From assembly GCA_910585745.1 (NCBI GenBank), contig CAJUFM010000095.1, positions 1-8,369 on the forward strand: DNA of 8,369 bases. Direction: 5' to 3'. The stretch's first letter is position 1. The number at the start of each line of letters is the position of its first letter. This DNA is from an uncultured Eubacterium sp. Lineage in GTDB: Bacteria > Bacillota > Clostridia > Lachnospirales > Lachnospiraceae. A program made the position numbers and the translations under genes. The notes beneath the pieces were generated by a model, which saw only the letters and a program-made list of their open reading frames with translations, ran no database searches and was not told where the DNA came from. Below, one piece after another: positions 1 through 5,969 of this stretch.

Positions 1-971
1 TTTTCATCCTTTGTCATCTTTCCACCGTACTGGCGGGTTCCCTCTCCCGTCAGAAGCAAGAACACTTCTTCCAGAGTAGGAACTTTCAGATTCATCTCCA
101 GGATCGGACACTTTGCCTCAGCAAAGGCAAAAAAGATCTCTTCCCTGGGATCAAACTCCACAGGGCTGGAGAGTTCGATCTGATATACCTCTGCCTCTGC
201 AGTCCCCAGCACTTTGGAGTAGCTGATATTTTCTATTTTTTCTATGATACTCTTGATCAGATCTTTATTTCCCTTCGCCTTAAAGGTAAGGTCATTGGTC
301 TGGGCGATGTGCCCCGGAATGTTTTCTGGCACATCGGAAAGGATCATTTTCCCTTGATTGATGATCATGATCTGGTTACAGACTGCGCTTACCTCCTGCA
401 TAATATGGGAGCTGAGCAGGATGGTATGCTCTTTGCTGAGCTCCCGGATCAGATTCCGGATCTCCAGAATCTGCTTGGGATCCAGCCCCACCGTGGGCTC
501 GTCCAGAATAAGGATCTCCGGATCTCCGATCATCGCCCCGGCAAGTCCCACTCTCTGTTTATATCCCTTGGATAAATGCTTGATCAGCCGCTCCGACACA
601 TCCTGTATCTTCGTCGCCCGCATGACCTTCCGCACTGTTTTTTCCTTATCACTGCTTTTCACGCCCTTTAGATTTGACACAAAATTCAGATATTCCCCTA
701 CCTTCATGTCCGGATAAAGGGGCGGCTGCTCTGGCAGATAGCCAATACTCGCCTTCACCTTCTCCGGCTCATCATAAATATCATAGCCGTTTACCGTTAC
801 ATCTCCCTCCGTCGGGGATATGTAGCCGGTAATTATATTCATGGTTGTTGATTTACCGGCGCCATTCGGCCCCAGAAACCCAACAATCTGTCCTTTCCCT
901 ACGGTAAAGCTCAGATGATCCACCACATCGCGGTCTCCATAACGCTTCACCAGATTTTTTACCTCTATCAA
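1..971 (-). CDS. ABC-2/GldA-type transporter ATP-binding protein (3' end beyond left edge)
   Basis: ATPase subunit of an ABC exporter of the CcmA/GldA/NatA class. It would sit on the inner face of the membrane and power a permease probably encoded next, beyond the left edge. About 323 codons are in the window and the stop is not. Visible motifs: Walker A GPNGAGKST at residues 34-42, Q-loop Q82 in GYLPEQPP, signature LSKGYKQR at 133-140, Walker B LILDEPT around 154-160 with D-loop GLDP at 162-165, and H-loop H189 in LLSSH. A roughly 100-residue C-terminal extension ending near LTGEGTRQYGG is typical of this class. The start is taken as TTG at 971 because AAGGAGG lies 7 bases upstream and the first in-frame ATG falls inside the P-loop helix. 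The substrate cannot be told. The gene lies 120 bases downstream of the SpoIIM-like gene on the same strand, so they may share a transcript. Family assignment is very sure. Confidence 0.93.
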   Translation of the reverse strand, partial: MIEVKNLVKRYGDRDVVDHLSFTVGKGQIVGFLGPNGAGKSTTMNIITGYISPTEGDVTVNGYDIYDEPEKVKASIGYLPEQPPLYPDMKVGEYLNFVSNLKGVKSSDKEKTVRKVMRATKIQDVSERLIKHLSKGYKQRVGLAGAMIGDPEILILDEPTVGLDPKQILEIRNLIRELSKEHTILLSSHIMQEVSAVCNQIMIINQGKMILSDVPENIPGHIAQTNDLTFKAKGNKDLIKSIIEKIENISYSKVLGTAEAEVYQIELSSPVEFDPREEIFFAFAEAKCPILEMNLKVPTLEEVFLLLTGEGTRQYGGKMTKDE

Positions 972-1031
972 AACCTTACCTCCTTAACCAATAAGTTCGT
1001 TATGCCCATTGTCAGGCTAACATACTCACTT

Positions 1032-1037
1032 ATTGTA
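1032..1037 (-). promoter_or_regulatory. possible -10 box for the ABC ATPase gene
   Basis: TACAAT on the minus strand matches the sigma-A -10 consensus in 5 of 6 positions and lies about 60 bases before the TTG start. No convincing -35 box sits at 16-18 bases, so the call is weak. The gene may instead be read through from the upstream SpoIIM-like gene, as no terminator hairpin is seen between them. Confidence 0.25.
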
Positions 1038-1091
1038 CTATCTTTATGTTACCAAAATGTGAACAAAGCATCCGATGAATTTTCCAGGAGA

Positions 1092-1634
1092 TCATGACCG
1101 GTACATCCACTGAACCAGCGGAACGTTGATCCGCGCCTCCAGCACGCAGCTGAGGGCAAACACAAAAAGGATCACAACGACCGCAGGCGTCTGTTTTTCC
1201 CTTCTGCGCTCCAGGATCCGGTAAAAAGAGTAGATGTAGAGAGGGATCAAAAAAAACAGATGGGGAACACCGGTTATGAGCCAGAATAAAATACCCTTTG
1301 TCCCCCGCAGCATTACAAAGAAGGTAAGCAGAAAACCAGACTGCAGCCCGGTAAACATAATAAAGGCACGGATATAGAACTTATATATCTTCGTATACCC
1401 TGCCAGCCAGAGGACAGAAAACACCTTGCCCCGCTCCCATAATACAAACAGAAGAGCCTGGACAAAATCCTGCTCCTCCATCGCCCAGAGAAGCATATTT
1501 TCCTCCATATGTGCCAGAGCCTCTCCCGCCGGCTTCTGACACAGATAATATAGAATCCCACCGGAAAAAAAACCGGCCAAAAAAAACAAAACTGCTTTTT
1601 TCTTCCGGCTTTTTATAAATTCTTTAAAACTCAT
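1092..1634 (-). CDS. SpoIIM-family (DUF95) integral membrane protein
   Basis: A 180-residue membrane protein resembling stage II sporulation protein M. Hydrophobic segments lie at about 13-32, 72-80, 88-108, 113-136 and 151-168, with a basic N-terminus (SFKEFIKSRKKK). The most family-like part is residues 96-136: GLQSGFLLTFF, then an RGTKGILFW turn, then a VPHLFFLIPLYI segment. This mirrors the G..GF...FF...G..G.L....-.P......P pattern of SpoIIM. SpoIIM proper acts in the engulfment complex with SpoIID and SpoIIP during sporulation; many clostridial paralogues have no proven role. The start is placed at the ATG at 1634 because GGGGGAGG lies 7 bases upstream; an ATG at 1661 in the same frame would put that ribosome binding site inside the gene. 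The following ABC ATPase, 120 bases on, suggests a membrane/transport unit as an alternative to a sporulation role. Family call fairly sure, function uncertain. Confidence 0.7.
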   Translation of the reverse strand: MSFKEFIKSRKKKAVLFFLAGFFSGGILYYLCQKPAGEALAHMEENMLLWAMEEQDFVQALLFVLWERGKVFSVLWLAGYTKIYKFYIRAFIMFTGLQSGFLLTFFVMLRGTKGILFWLITGVPHLFFLIPLYIYSFYRILERRREKQTPAVVVILFVFALSCVLEARINVPLVQWMYRS

Positions 1635-1680
1635 ATCCTGTCCTCCCCCACAGACAGACACAGATCAGATCCCGTTGCCT

Positions 1681-1714
1681 GCCCTCTCTCTTCTATCTAT
1701 ATGAGAGGAAGGGC
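1681..1714. repeat. imperfect stem-loop in the leader of the SpoIIM-like gene
   Basis: GCCCTCTCTC at 1681-1690 pairs with GAGAG at 1703-1707 and AGGGC at 1710-1714, giving a 10-bp stem with a 2-base bulge and a 12-base loop. No T-run follows in either direction, so it does not look like an ordinary intrinsic terminator. It lies between the end of the GNAT locus and the ribosome binding site of the SpoIIM-like gene. Confidence 0.4.
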
Positions 1715-1729
1715 GCAGTTATGAACAAA

Positions 1730-1754
1730 TGATGGCACCCACACCTTGCCATCA
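1730..1754 (-). terminator. stem-loop at the end of the GNAT locus, possible weak terminator
   Basis: TGATGGCA and TGCCATCA form a perfect 8-bp stem around a 9-base loop. On the minus strand the first arm begins with the TGA stop of the second GNAT segment, and the second arm is followed by TTTGTT. The short, interrupted U-run makes termination plausible but weak. Confidence 0.4.
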
Positions 1755-2129
1755 GATGGATTTAATAAAAAACATTTCCATCGGCTGTGCAAATTCAGGG
1801 ATATCGATCACAAATCCTCCACAATCCTTATACCCTAATTTTCGATAGACATGTTGTGCTTCTTCATCTACCTGTGTAGATGTTAATAGCATTTTATATC
1901 CTTGTGCTTTCATATCATGTTCCCAGTATTCGATCAGCTTTCTGCCATAACCCTTTCCCTGATATTCCCAGTCCACAAAAACCATGGTGCAAAAGGGAGC
2001 ATTGTCCCAAAATAGATTGTACCTTAATAAACCGATGGGCTTATCATTTAACAACAAAACATAACCTTGTTTCGTCTGTACTTTATTATCAAACTCCTTT
2101 TCCGGTAAATGTTGATCCAGACGACGTTT
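1752..2129 (-). pseudogene. GNAT acetyltransferase, 3' segment lacking its start
   Basis: About 125 residues of a single-domain GNAT N-acetyltransferase, open from just after a TGA at 2130-2132 to the stop at 1752-1754. It begins KRRLDQHLPEKEFDNK and includes IGLLRYNLFWDNAPF, the acetyl-CoA pyrophosphate-binding loop in EYQGKGYGRKLIEYWE, and the C-terminal STQVDEEAQHVYRKLGYKD. Proteins of this type normally start about 25 residues earlier, with beta-1 and the start of helix 1, and those are missing. No ATG with a ribosome binding site is available; only a TTG pair at 2052-2057 could start a 101-residue product, and that would cut into the fold. The upstream end abuts, out of frame, a different GNAT. 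I read this as the tail of a gene whose head was deleted. Acceptor substrate unknown. Confidence 0.7.
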
Positions 2130-2530
2130 TCATTCCTCACTGTCGCAATCATTCCTTTAACATTATAATGTCTGAGAAAATATTTCGTATATGCTTGAAC
2201 TGCTTCAGCTGCATAACCATTGTTTCTATATTTCGCTCCAATAAAATAGGTGATGCCCGTTTCCTGAAAATCATCATAATAGGAGCATCCAATAGAACCA
2301 ACTACAAGGTTTTCGTATTTTAAAGTTATCGTATAAGCCAGATAATCCCTGTCAGGATCATCCCTGACTGCAAGTTTCTTAGCCTCCTCTATCCATTCTG
2401 TCATCCAGAAGCTACAATTCTTATCAAAACCACAATCATTTAAGCTTCCATCTTCAGCCATTTTAGCAAAAGGTATTTTATCGTCTGTTTCCAGATCACG
2501 AATTATCAATCTTTGCGTTCTGATCAGCAT
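2048..2530 (-). CDS. GNAT acetyltransferase (RimJ/RimL-like), C-terminally replaced
   Basis: A 160-residue reading frame whose first ~137 residues are a RimJ/RimL-type (Acetyltransf_3) GNAT. It starts MLIRTQRLIIRDL, has ITYFIGAKYRNNGYAAEA with the acetyl-CoA loop RNNGYA at 102-107, and reaches beta-5 in GMIATVRNEN at 127-135. Family members continue about 40 more residues, usually with an (S)xKxxEKxGF helix and two strands. Here residues 138-160 (WINIYRKRSL...MFCC) are unrelated, basic and cysteine-ended. They are the out-of-frame reading of the next GNAT segment. The start is supported by AGGGGG 9 bases before the ATG. It probably encodes an unstable or inactive product, so it may be a pseudogene, although the acetyl-CoA loop is retained. 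It overlaps the downstream TTG-started frame by 10 bases. Confidence 0.65.
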   Translation of the reverse strand: MLIRTQRLIIRDLETDDKIPFAKMAEDGSLNDCGFDKNCSFWMTEWIEEAKKLAVRDDPDRDYLAYTITLKYENLVVGSIGCSYYDDFQETGITYFIGAKYRNNGYAAEAVQAYTKYFLRHYNVKGMIATVRNENVVWINIYRKRSLIIKYRRNKVMFCC

Positions 2531-2534
2531 AAAA

Positions 2535-2576
2535 TCAGTCCCCCTCTAAGGTCAGTAGTTTCCTTGATTCCATCAT
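2535..2576 (-). other. possible 13-codon leader ORF before the GNAT gene
   Basis: ATG ATG GAA TCA starts a 13-codon frame reading MMESRKLLTLEGD. It is preceded by GGGAGAAG about 5 bases upstream and stops 4 bases before the GNAT ATG, spanning that gene's ribosome binding site. Such placement could couple translation, but a frame this short can occur by chance. Confidence 0.25.
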
Positions 2577-2621
2577 TTTTTCTTCTCCCATTTCTGTTGC
2601 TCACTTTCATTTCTGCGATTT

Positions 2622-2630
2622 AGTATAGCA
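2622..2630 (-). promoter_or_regulatory. extended -10 promoter for the GNAT gene
   Basis: On the minus strand TGC is directly followed by TATACT, an extended -10 arrangement with 5 of 6 consensus positions. No good -35 box is seen, which is tolerated when the TGn extension is present. Transcription would begin near 2615, leaving an approximately 85-base leader. Confidence 0.4.
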
Positions 2631-2665
2631 CATTTTAACACTACAATCCACCTCAAGCATTTTTA

Positions 2666-2701
2666 TAAAAGAGGTGCGCTGAGAAACGTGTACCTCTTTT
2701 A
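2666..2701 (-). terminator. stem-loop downstream of the 144-residue protein gene, likely terminator
   Basis: TAAAAGAGGT at 2666-2675 and ACCTCTTTTA at 2692-2701 form a perfect 10-bp stem. Four further inner pairs (GCGC with GTGT, two of them G-U) leave an 8-base loop. The A-rich foot and T-rich arm make it look bidirectional. On the minus strand it lies about 80 bases after the end of the charged-protein gene and before the GNAT promoter, so it probably closes the regulator/kinase unit. Confidence 0.5.
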
Positions 2702-2779
2702 CAATTTATTATATCAAATATTTTAGCAGATAAGTGCAGATACTAACATACGCCGGTCATCCGAACTTGTGGTCACCCC

Positions 2780-3214
2780 TTACACAGAAACCGAAATATT
2801 GCTGCTCTGTTCCCCCTGCCTCACTTCCCCTGTTTTAGTATAAATAACAGGTTCCTTGACCGTATCTGCTTTTGCCGTCTCCTCACTTACTTCCACGGTA
2901 TCCGCTTTTGTATCTTTGCTTTCTTCTACTCTGTCTTCTAGTTTTTCCTTTTCCTCCCTGCGCTTTTCGATTGCTTTCTCACGCTCTAATTTTTCTTTTT
3001 CTCTTGCCTCCTTCGCTTCTTCCTTCATGCCCTCATCGGCTTTTATCTGATATTTCTCTGCCCTTTCTGAGAAATCGCCAGCATACTCCATGGCACGCTC
3101 CATGGTGGCTGTATCACCTCTGCGCCTTGCCTCCTTAAAAACCCGCATAGGTGTATTTAACAGATTCATGTTAGTACTTGCTCCTACTAATCCTTCCATT
3201 GTTTTTGTATGCAT
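2780..3214 (-). CDS. highly charged, coiled-coil-like protein of unknown function
   Basis: A 144-residue protein that I do not recognise. Residues 1-30 (MHTKTMEGLVGASTNMNLLN...RVFKEARRR) are the least charged. Residues 31-105 are dominated by E, K, R and A, with runs such as EAREKEKLEREKAIEKRRE, and should form one long helix or coiled coil. Residues 101-144 are acidic and polar with a short repeat (KADTV at 103-107 and 115-119) and a tail ending SSNISVSV, probably disordered. There is no signal peptide, membrane segment or cysteine. The start is firm: AAAGGAG lies 9 bases before the ATG. It begins 73 bases after the histidine kinase stop on the same strand with no terminator between, so cotranscription with the two-component system is plausible. 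A role as scaffold, adaptor or regulated target cannot be distinguished from the sequence. Confidence 0.75.
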   Translation of the reverse strand: MHTKTMEGLVGASTNMNLLNTPMRVFKEARRRGDTATMERAMEYAGDFSERAEKYQIKADEGMKEEAKEAREKEKLEREKAIEKRREEKEKLEDRVEESKDTKADTVEVSEETAKADTVKEPVIYTKTGEVRQGEQSSNISVSV

Positions 3215-3287
3215 AATATTAATCTCCTTTCCAAGTCATCTGCCATCAATCTTTCATTTCCTTTTTCGTCAGATTTCATATCCCAGT

Positions 3288-4652
3288 TTAGATTTCCGTA
3301 TTAAACGGTCTGTTTCGCGATATATCCGTCGATATCATGGGAATAAGAACCGATATTTCAAATACATGGTTCTCAACCTTCACACTAACCGTCCCATCAT
3401 ACTTCCTGACTGTTTCATAAATATGAAACAGGCCGGTCCCCTGTTTGATCTCCTTACTATCCTTCACAATGGTTCCGTTTTTCACTACCAGAAGCAGGCA
3501 TTTTTTAATCTGCTGAAACTGAATATCCACAAAACGGTATTCCACATCCGTTATTTCTGTGCATGCCCTTATCGCGTTGTCCAAAAGATTTCCCAAAAGA
3601 ACACATAGATCGAATTCATTAACAGTACAATTCGCAGGGATCTGCATATCCGCCACCCATCGAATAGAATTCTCCTCCGCTTTTTTCTTTTTGTTGTACA
3701 ATAATGCATCTACTGCATGATTTCCTGTCACATCATCGCTGCCGCCGATATTTCCATTCTCCATCATCTTTTTCAAATAGCTTCCTGCTTTATCAAATTC
3801 CTTCTTTTCCCATAAACCATACAGCGCAAGCACATGATTCTTCATATCATGCCGTAACCCTTCCCTTTGCAGATACTGCTCATTCAGCATTTTATAAAAC
3901 TCCATCTGCGAATCATACTGCTCCTTCTGCCGCTGTTCCATATAAATCTTATTCATAAAAAATACGAAACCTCCGGCAATACACACTGCCAGAACGGTCA
4001 AAAGACAAATCGAGATATGACTAAAGATCTGGTTATAATAAACATCCCAATATGCTTCTCCATTTGCATTTGATACTACCATGATCCCATTGCTTGCTCC
4101 CCAGTTCACAAGATCTACAACTTCAACAATACCTGCGATGAAAACAGACATCAAAAAGTACCAGTTATTTATTTTATGTTCAAATACGGAACTAATCTTT
4201 TTTCTTAAAATGTACAGCACCAGAATAACCATACAATAAGCCATAGCGCCAATTATGTTTTCCAGTCCCGGTTCGATATAGGTTACTTGTCCACCCGTAA
4301 TCCAATTTGTAAAAGCCAGCAGAATACACGAAAAAAAGGAACACCCAAAATTAAATATGAATGTCCTGACAGCAATCAGCAGCATCGCTGCAAAAATTTT
4401 CTTCGCTAGGCTATCTAAAAAAACAATATAAAACAATCCCATAAATAATATATGGCTTACCATTACCAGTAAAATATAAGGAATACCAATATTTTCATTT
4501 AAAATGCCCATACCTGCTTCCAAGACAGACAAGAGAATAATAAATGTTTTTTTATCTATCTTGACATGATCCAGATGTCTTTCGCAAAATCTGTATAGTG
4601 ATACTAAATATCCTATATAACAAAAGAGGAATATCATAATCCCCCATCTCAT
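3288..4652 (-). CDS. AgrC/VirS-like sensor histidine kinase (GHKL ATPase type)
   Basis: A 454-residue membrane sensor kinase. About seven hydrophobic segments fill residues 2-20, 36-52, 57-79, 86-114, 132-150, 163-183 and 211-234, the layout of peptide-sensing AgrC-type receptors. A linker helix (NKIYMEQRQKEQYDSQ) then leads to the dimerisation and phosphorylation region with the probable phosphoacceptor H268 in LRHDMKNH. The GHKL ATPase domain follows, with an N-box GNLLDNA at 354-360 and a glycine loop GTGL at 405-408. The start is the ATG at 4652: it overlaps the response-regulator stop as ATGA and has GGAGG 6 bases upstream. An ATG at 4697 in the same frame would lie inside the regulator gene with no ribosome binding site. 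It should phosphorylate the LytTR regulator encoded just before it. No agrB or agrD is in the window, so the ligand is unknown. Confidence 0.88.
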   Translation of the reverse strand: MRWGIMIFLFCYIGYLVSLYRFCERHLDHVKIDKKTFIILLSVLEAGMGILNENIGIPYILLVMVSHILFMGLFYIVFLDSLAKKIFAAMLLIAVRTFIFNFGCSFFSCILLAFTNWITGGQVTYIEPGLENIIGAMAYCMVILVLYILRKKISSVFEHKINNWYFLMSVFIAGIVEVVDLVNWGASNGIMVVSNANGEAYWDVYYNQIFSHISICLLTVLAVCIAGGFVFFMNKIYMEQRQKEQYDSQMEFYKMLNEQYLQREGLRHDMKNHVLALYGLWEKKEFDKAGSYLKKMMENGNIGGSDDVTGNHAVDALLYNKKKKAEENSIRWVADMQIPANCTVNEFDLCVLLGNLLDNAIRACTEITDVEYRFVDIQFQQIKKCLLLVVKNGTIVKDSKEIKQGTGLFHIYETVRKYDGTVSVKVENHVFEISVLIPMISTDISRNRPFNTEI

Positions 4653-5365
4653 ATACTGCCTCCGCTTCTCTTCATATATTCCATGATCTCCTGGCAAAAT
4701 GCTTCATATCTTCTTTTCGCGATTGCTACTTTTTCCCCGGTATCCAAAAGTATTTCCTGTCTGTTATAACTGTCCACATATTTTAGATTTACGAGAAAAC
4801 TCTTATGGCATCGAAAAAAACCTTTTCCTTTCAGTTCTTCCTCCAAAGTTCCCATCTGCTTATAGTAATCAAAACAGCCTTCCACGCTGTGAACAGAAAC
4901 AACCCTTCCTTTTATTTCAAAATAATATATTTCCCTCAGGTATAGCTTTTTTCTCTTTCTATCCTGATTGATCATCATAAATTCCTGGGGATCTCTTTCC
5001 AGCTTTTTTACTGCCCTTTGCAAAACTCTTTCCAATTTCAGATGATCCACTGGTTTTACCAGATATTGAAAGGCTTCTACGTCATATGCTTCAAAAACAT
5101 ACTCCCGGCTTCCTGATACAAAAACAAGTATTTTGTCAAATGCCTTATCTCTTAAAAGCTGCGCCGTTTTCATGCCATTGATCCCACACATCATAATATC
5201 CAAAAAAACGATATCAAAATTTTCTATGGCGTCTAACAGATCTCTTCCACTGGAGAACTGCTGCACAATAAAGGGAATGCCTGTCTCCTCTAAAATTTCT
5301 CTAATTTCTCTTGCCATGTTACAGCGATCCAGCATTTCATCATCACATACTGCTACTGAGAGCAT
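4649..5365 (-). CDS. LytTR-family response regulator (AgrA/VirR-like)
   Basis: A 238-residue two-domain regulator. The receiver domain (residues 1-122) has the acidic pair D8-D9, phosphoacceptor D56 in VFLDIMM, S84 in VFVSG and K104 in YLVKPVD. The LytTR DNA-binding domain (about 135-232) shows the hallmark FFRCHKSFLVNL and the usual beta-rich layout (KLYLREIYYFE, GRVVSVHS). LytTR proteins bind paired direct-repeat sites upstream of weak -35 promoters. The ribosome binding site is modest (AGGTGA about 5 bases before the ATG). The gene ends in a 4-base ATGA overlap with the histidine kinase, so the two are translationally coupled partners. The likely target regulon, and autoregulation through the 5366-5450 upstream region, are inferences. 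Confidence 0.9.
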   Translation of the reverse strand: MLSVAVCDDEMLDRCNMAREIREILEETGIPFIVQQFSSGRDLLDAIENFDIVFLDIMMCGINGMKTAQLLRDKAFDKILVFVSGSREYVFEAYDVEAFQYLVKPVDHLKLERVLQRAVKKLERDPQEFMMINQDRKRKKLYLREIYYFEIKGRVVSVHSVEGCFDYYKQMGTLEEELKGKGFFRCHKSFLVNLKYVDSYNRQEILLDTGEKVAIAKRRYEAFCQEIMEYMKRSGGSI

Positions 5366-5386
5366 CTATTTCACCTGCCTGAATTC

Positions 5387-5392
5387 ATTATA
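5387..5392 (-). promoter_or_regulatory. -10 box of the response regulator/kinase operon
   Basis: A perfect TATAAT on the minus strand lies 21 bases before the regulator ATG. The -35 position (GCTGTT or CTGTTT at 16-17 bases) is poor, as expected for a promoter needing an activator such as a LytTR regulator. The resulting leader would be very short. Confidence 0.4.
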
Positions 5393-5564
5393 CTTATATA
5401 TCGGCAAAAAACAGCTTATGTATTCTATCTATGTCACGAACGGGAGATGGAAGGTATCGAACGGCACTTTACTATCACAGAATGCAATACTAATGCAAAA
5501 AGAGGAAATTGTATTAAGATGTTTCATGTAATATTATATACTGCAATTAACAGAACGAGGTGTG

Positions 5565-5615
5565 ATGAAAATGAAAAAAATAATTTATTTGAAAACAGAA
5601 CAGGAGAGAGATTAA
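5565..5615 (+). other. possible 16-codon ORF
   Basis: ATGAAAATG opens a short frame reading MKMKKIIYLKTEQERD, with GAGG a few bases upstream and a promoter-like pair further upstream. It stops one base before the inverted repeat. It could be a leader peptide, the decayed start of the lost gene, or chance; nothing resembles a known peptide. Confidence 0.2.
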
Positions 5616-5650
5616 CAATTAACCCTCCGCCAAAAATGGAGGTTCAATTG
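5616..5650. repeat. imperfect inverted repeat, 13-base arms
   Basis: CAATTAACCCTCC at 5616-5628 is nearly the reverse complement of GGAGGTTCAATTG at 5638-5650, around a 9-base loop. No T-run follows, so it is not an obvious terminator. It lies exactly where the methyltransferase remnant becomes recognisable, so it may mark a rearrangement point. Confidence 0.45.
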
Positions 5651-5811
5651 TACGAGACATTCCTATGCAAAAACATTTTGCAACCCTTATGCAAATCCAG
5701 GAATGGCTATCAAATTACGGCTTTGTTATCGAAGGCGAATGGGGCGATTATGAGAGAAACCCTATTAGTGAAAATACTAACAGGGCGATAATATGGGCAA
5801 GAAAAATATAG
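5623..5811 (+). pseudogene. C-terminal remnant of a class I SAM-dependent methyltransferase
   Basis: The plus-strand frame open from 5623 to TAG at 5809-5811 gives 62 residues ending QIQEWLSNYGFVIEGEWG, then DYERNPISENTNRAIIWARKI. This is the kind of C-terminus seen in small class I methyltransferases: a helix with W/L..GF, then a G.(Y/W)G(D/N)Y.R.P(I/F) turn and a final strand of the R.I.(W/V)AR type. The SAM-binding Rossmann half is absent: upstream of 5620 the frame hits TAA and no methyltransferase motif is found in any plus frame. A good intrinsic terminator follows 34 bases after the stop, as expected for the end of a once-expressed gene. Family assignment rests on tail pattern alone and is moderate. 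It is the only plus-strand gene trace in the window. Confidence 0.5.
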
Positions 5812-5844
5812 CCTGTTTTCGTTTTATCCTTTCCATTCTAAAGC

Positions 5845-5873
5845 AGGGGCACAGTCTTTAAACCTGTGCCCCT
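5845..5873 (+). terminator. intrinsic terminator after the methyltransferase remnant
   Basis: AGGGGCACAG and CTGTGCCCCT form a perfect GC-rich 10-bp stem with a 9-base loop, followed on the plus strand by CGTTTTC. The opposite strand has only a short CTTT after the stem, but the structure may also stop minus-strand transcripts from the AraC-type gene, which ends about 100 bases away. Confidence 0.7.
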
Positions 5874-5969
5874 CGTTTTCCCAATCATGGAGGCTGTCAG
5901 AAGCGGAGGCGACTTAAAGAATGTTGGTGGTGACAGCAAATATGGTAAAACTGTTGTCTGACCATTTCT

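Larger units (their letters stand above)
5366..5969. other. 604-bp region without an intact gene
   Basis: Between the response regulator and the AraC-type gene, no complete gene can be supported. The stretch holds the regulator promoter (5387-5392), a weak plus-strand promoter-like pair (TTGTAT at 5509-5514, TATTAT at 5532-5537), a 16-codon plus-strand frame at 5565-5615, a long inverted repeat (5616-5650), the methyltransferase remnant (5623-5811), its terminator (5845-5873) and a short open frame at 5887-5961. It looks like the scar of a deleted plus-strand gene. Confidence 0.6.

Noticed and set aside
309..717. Plus-strand open frames across the ABC ATPase region
   Set aside because: They are antisense shadows of the well-conserved minus-strand ATPase, whose Walker A, signature and Walker B motifs all read cleanly.
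1695..1730. Sporulation sigma-E-type promoter before the SpoIIM-like gene
   Set aside because: CATATAGA loosely resembles a sigma-E -10 box, but the -35 element is poor. The idea came from the gene name rather than the sequence.
2058..2130. Programmed frameshift joining the two GNAT frames
   Set aside because: No slippery heptamer or downstream pseudoknot was seen, and the combined product would lack the end of one GNAT and the start of the other, so a functional fusion is unlikely.
2856..3138. Plus-strand serine/phenylalanine/leucine-rich frames opposite the charged protein
   Set aside because: Mirror images of the E/K-rich minus-strand gene. They lack ribosome binding sites, and their apparent hydrophobicity comes from the antisense of GAA/AAA codons.
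5408..5421. AgrA-like half site (AACAGCTTATGTAT) upstream of the response regulator
   Set aside because: It resembles the ACAGTTAAG repeat only if one base is skipped, and no second copy at the required spacing was found, so it is not annotated.
5447..5791. 114-codon plus-strand frame
   Set aside because: It has no recognisable family, no ribosome binding site, and runs out of frame through the methyltransferase-like tail, which is the more protein-like reading.
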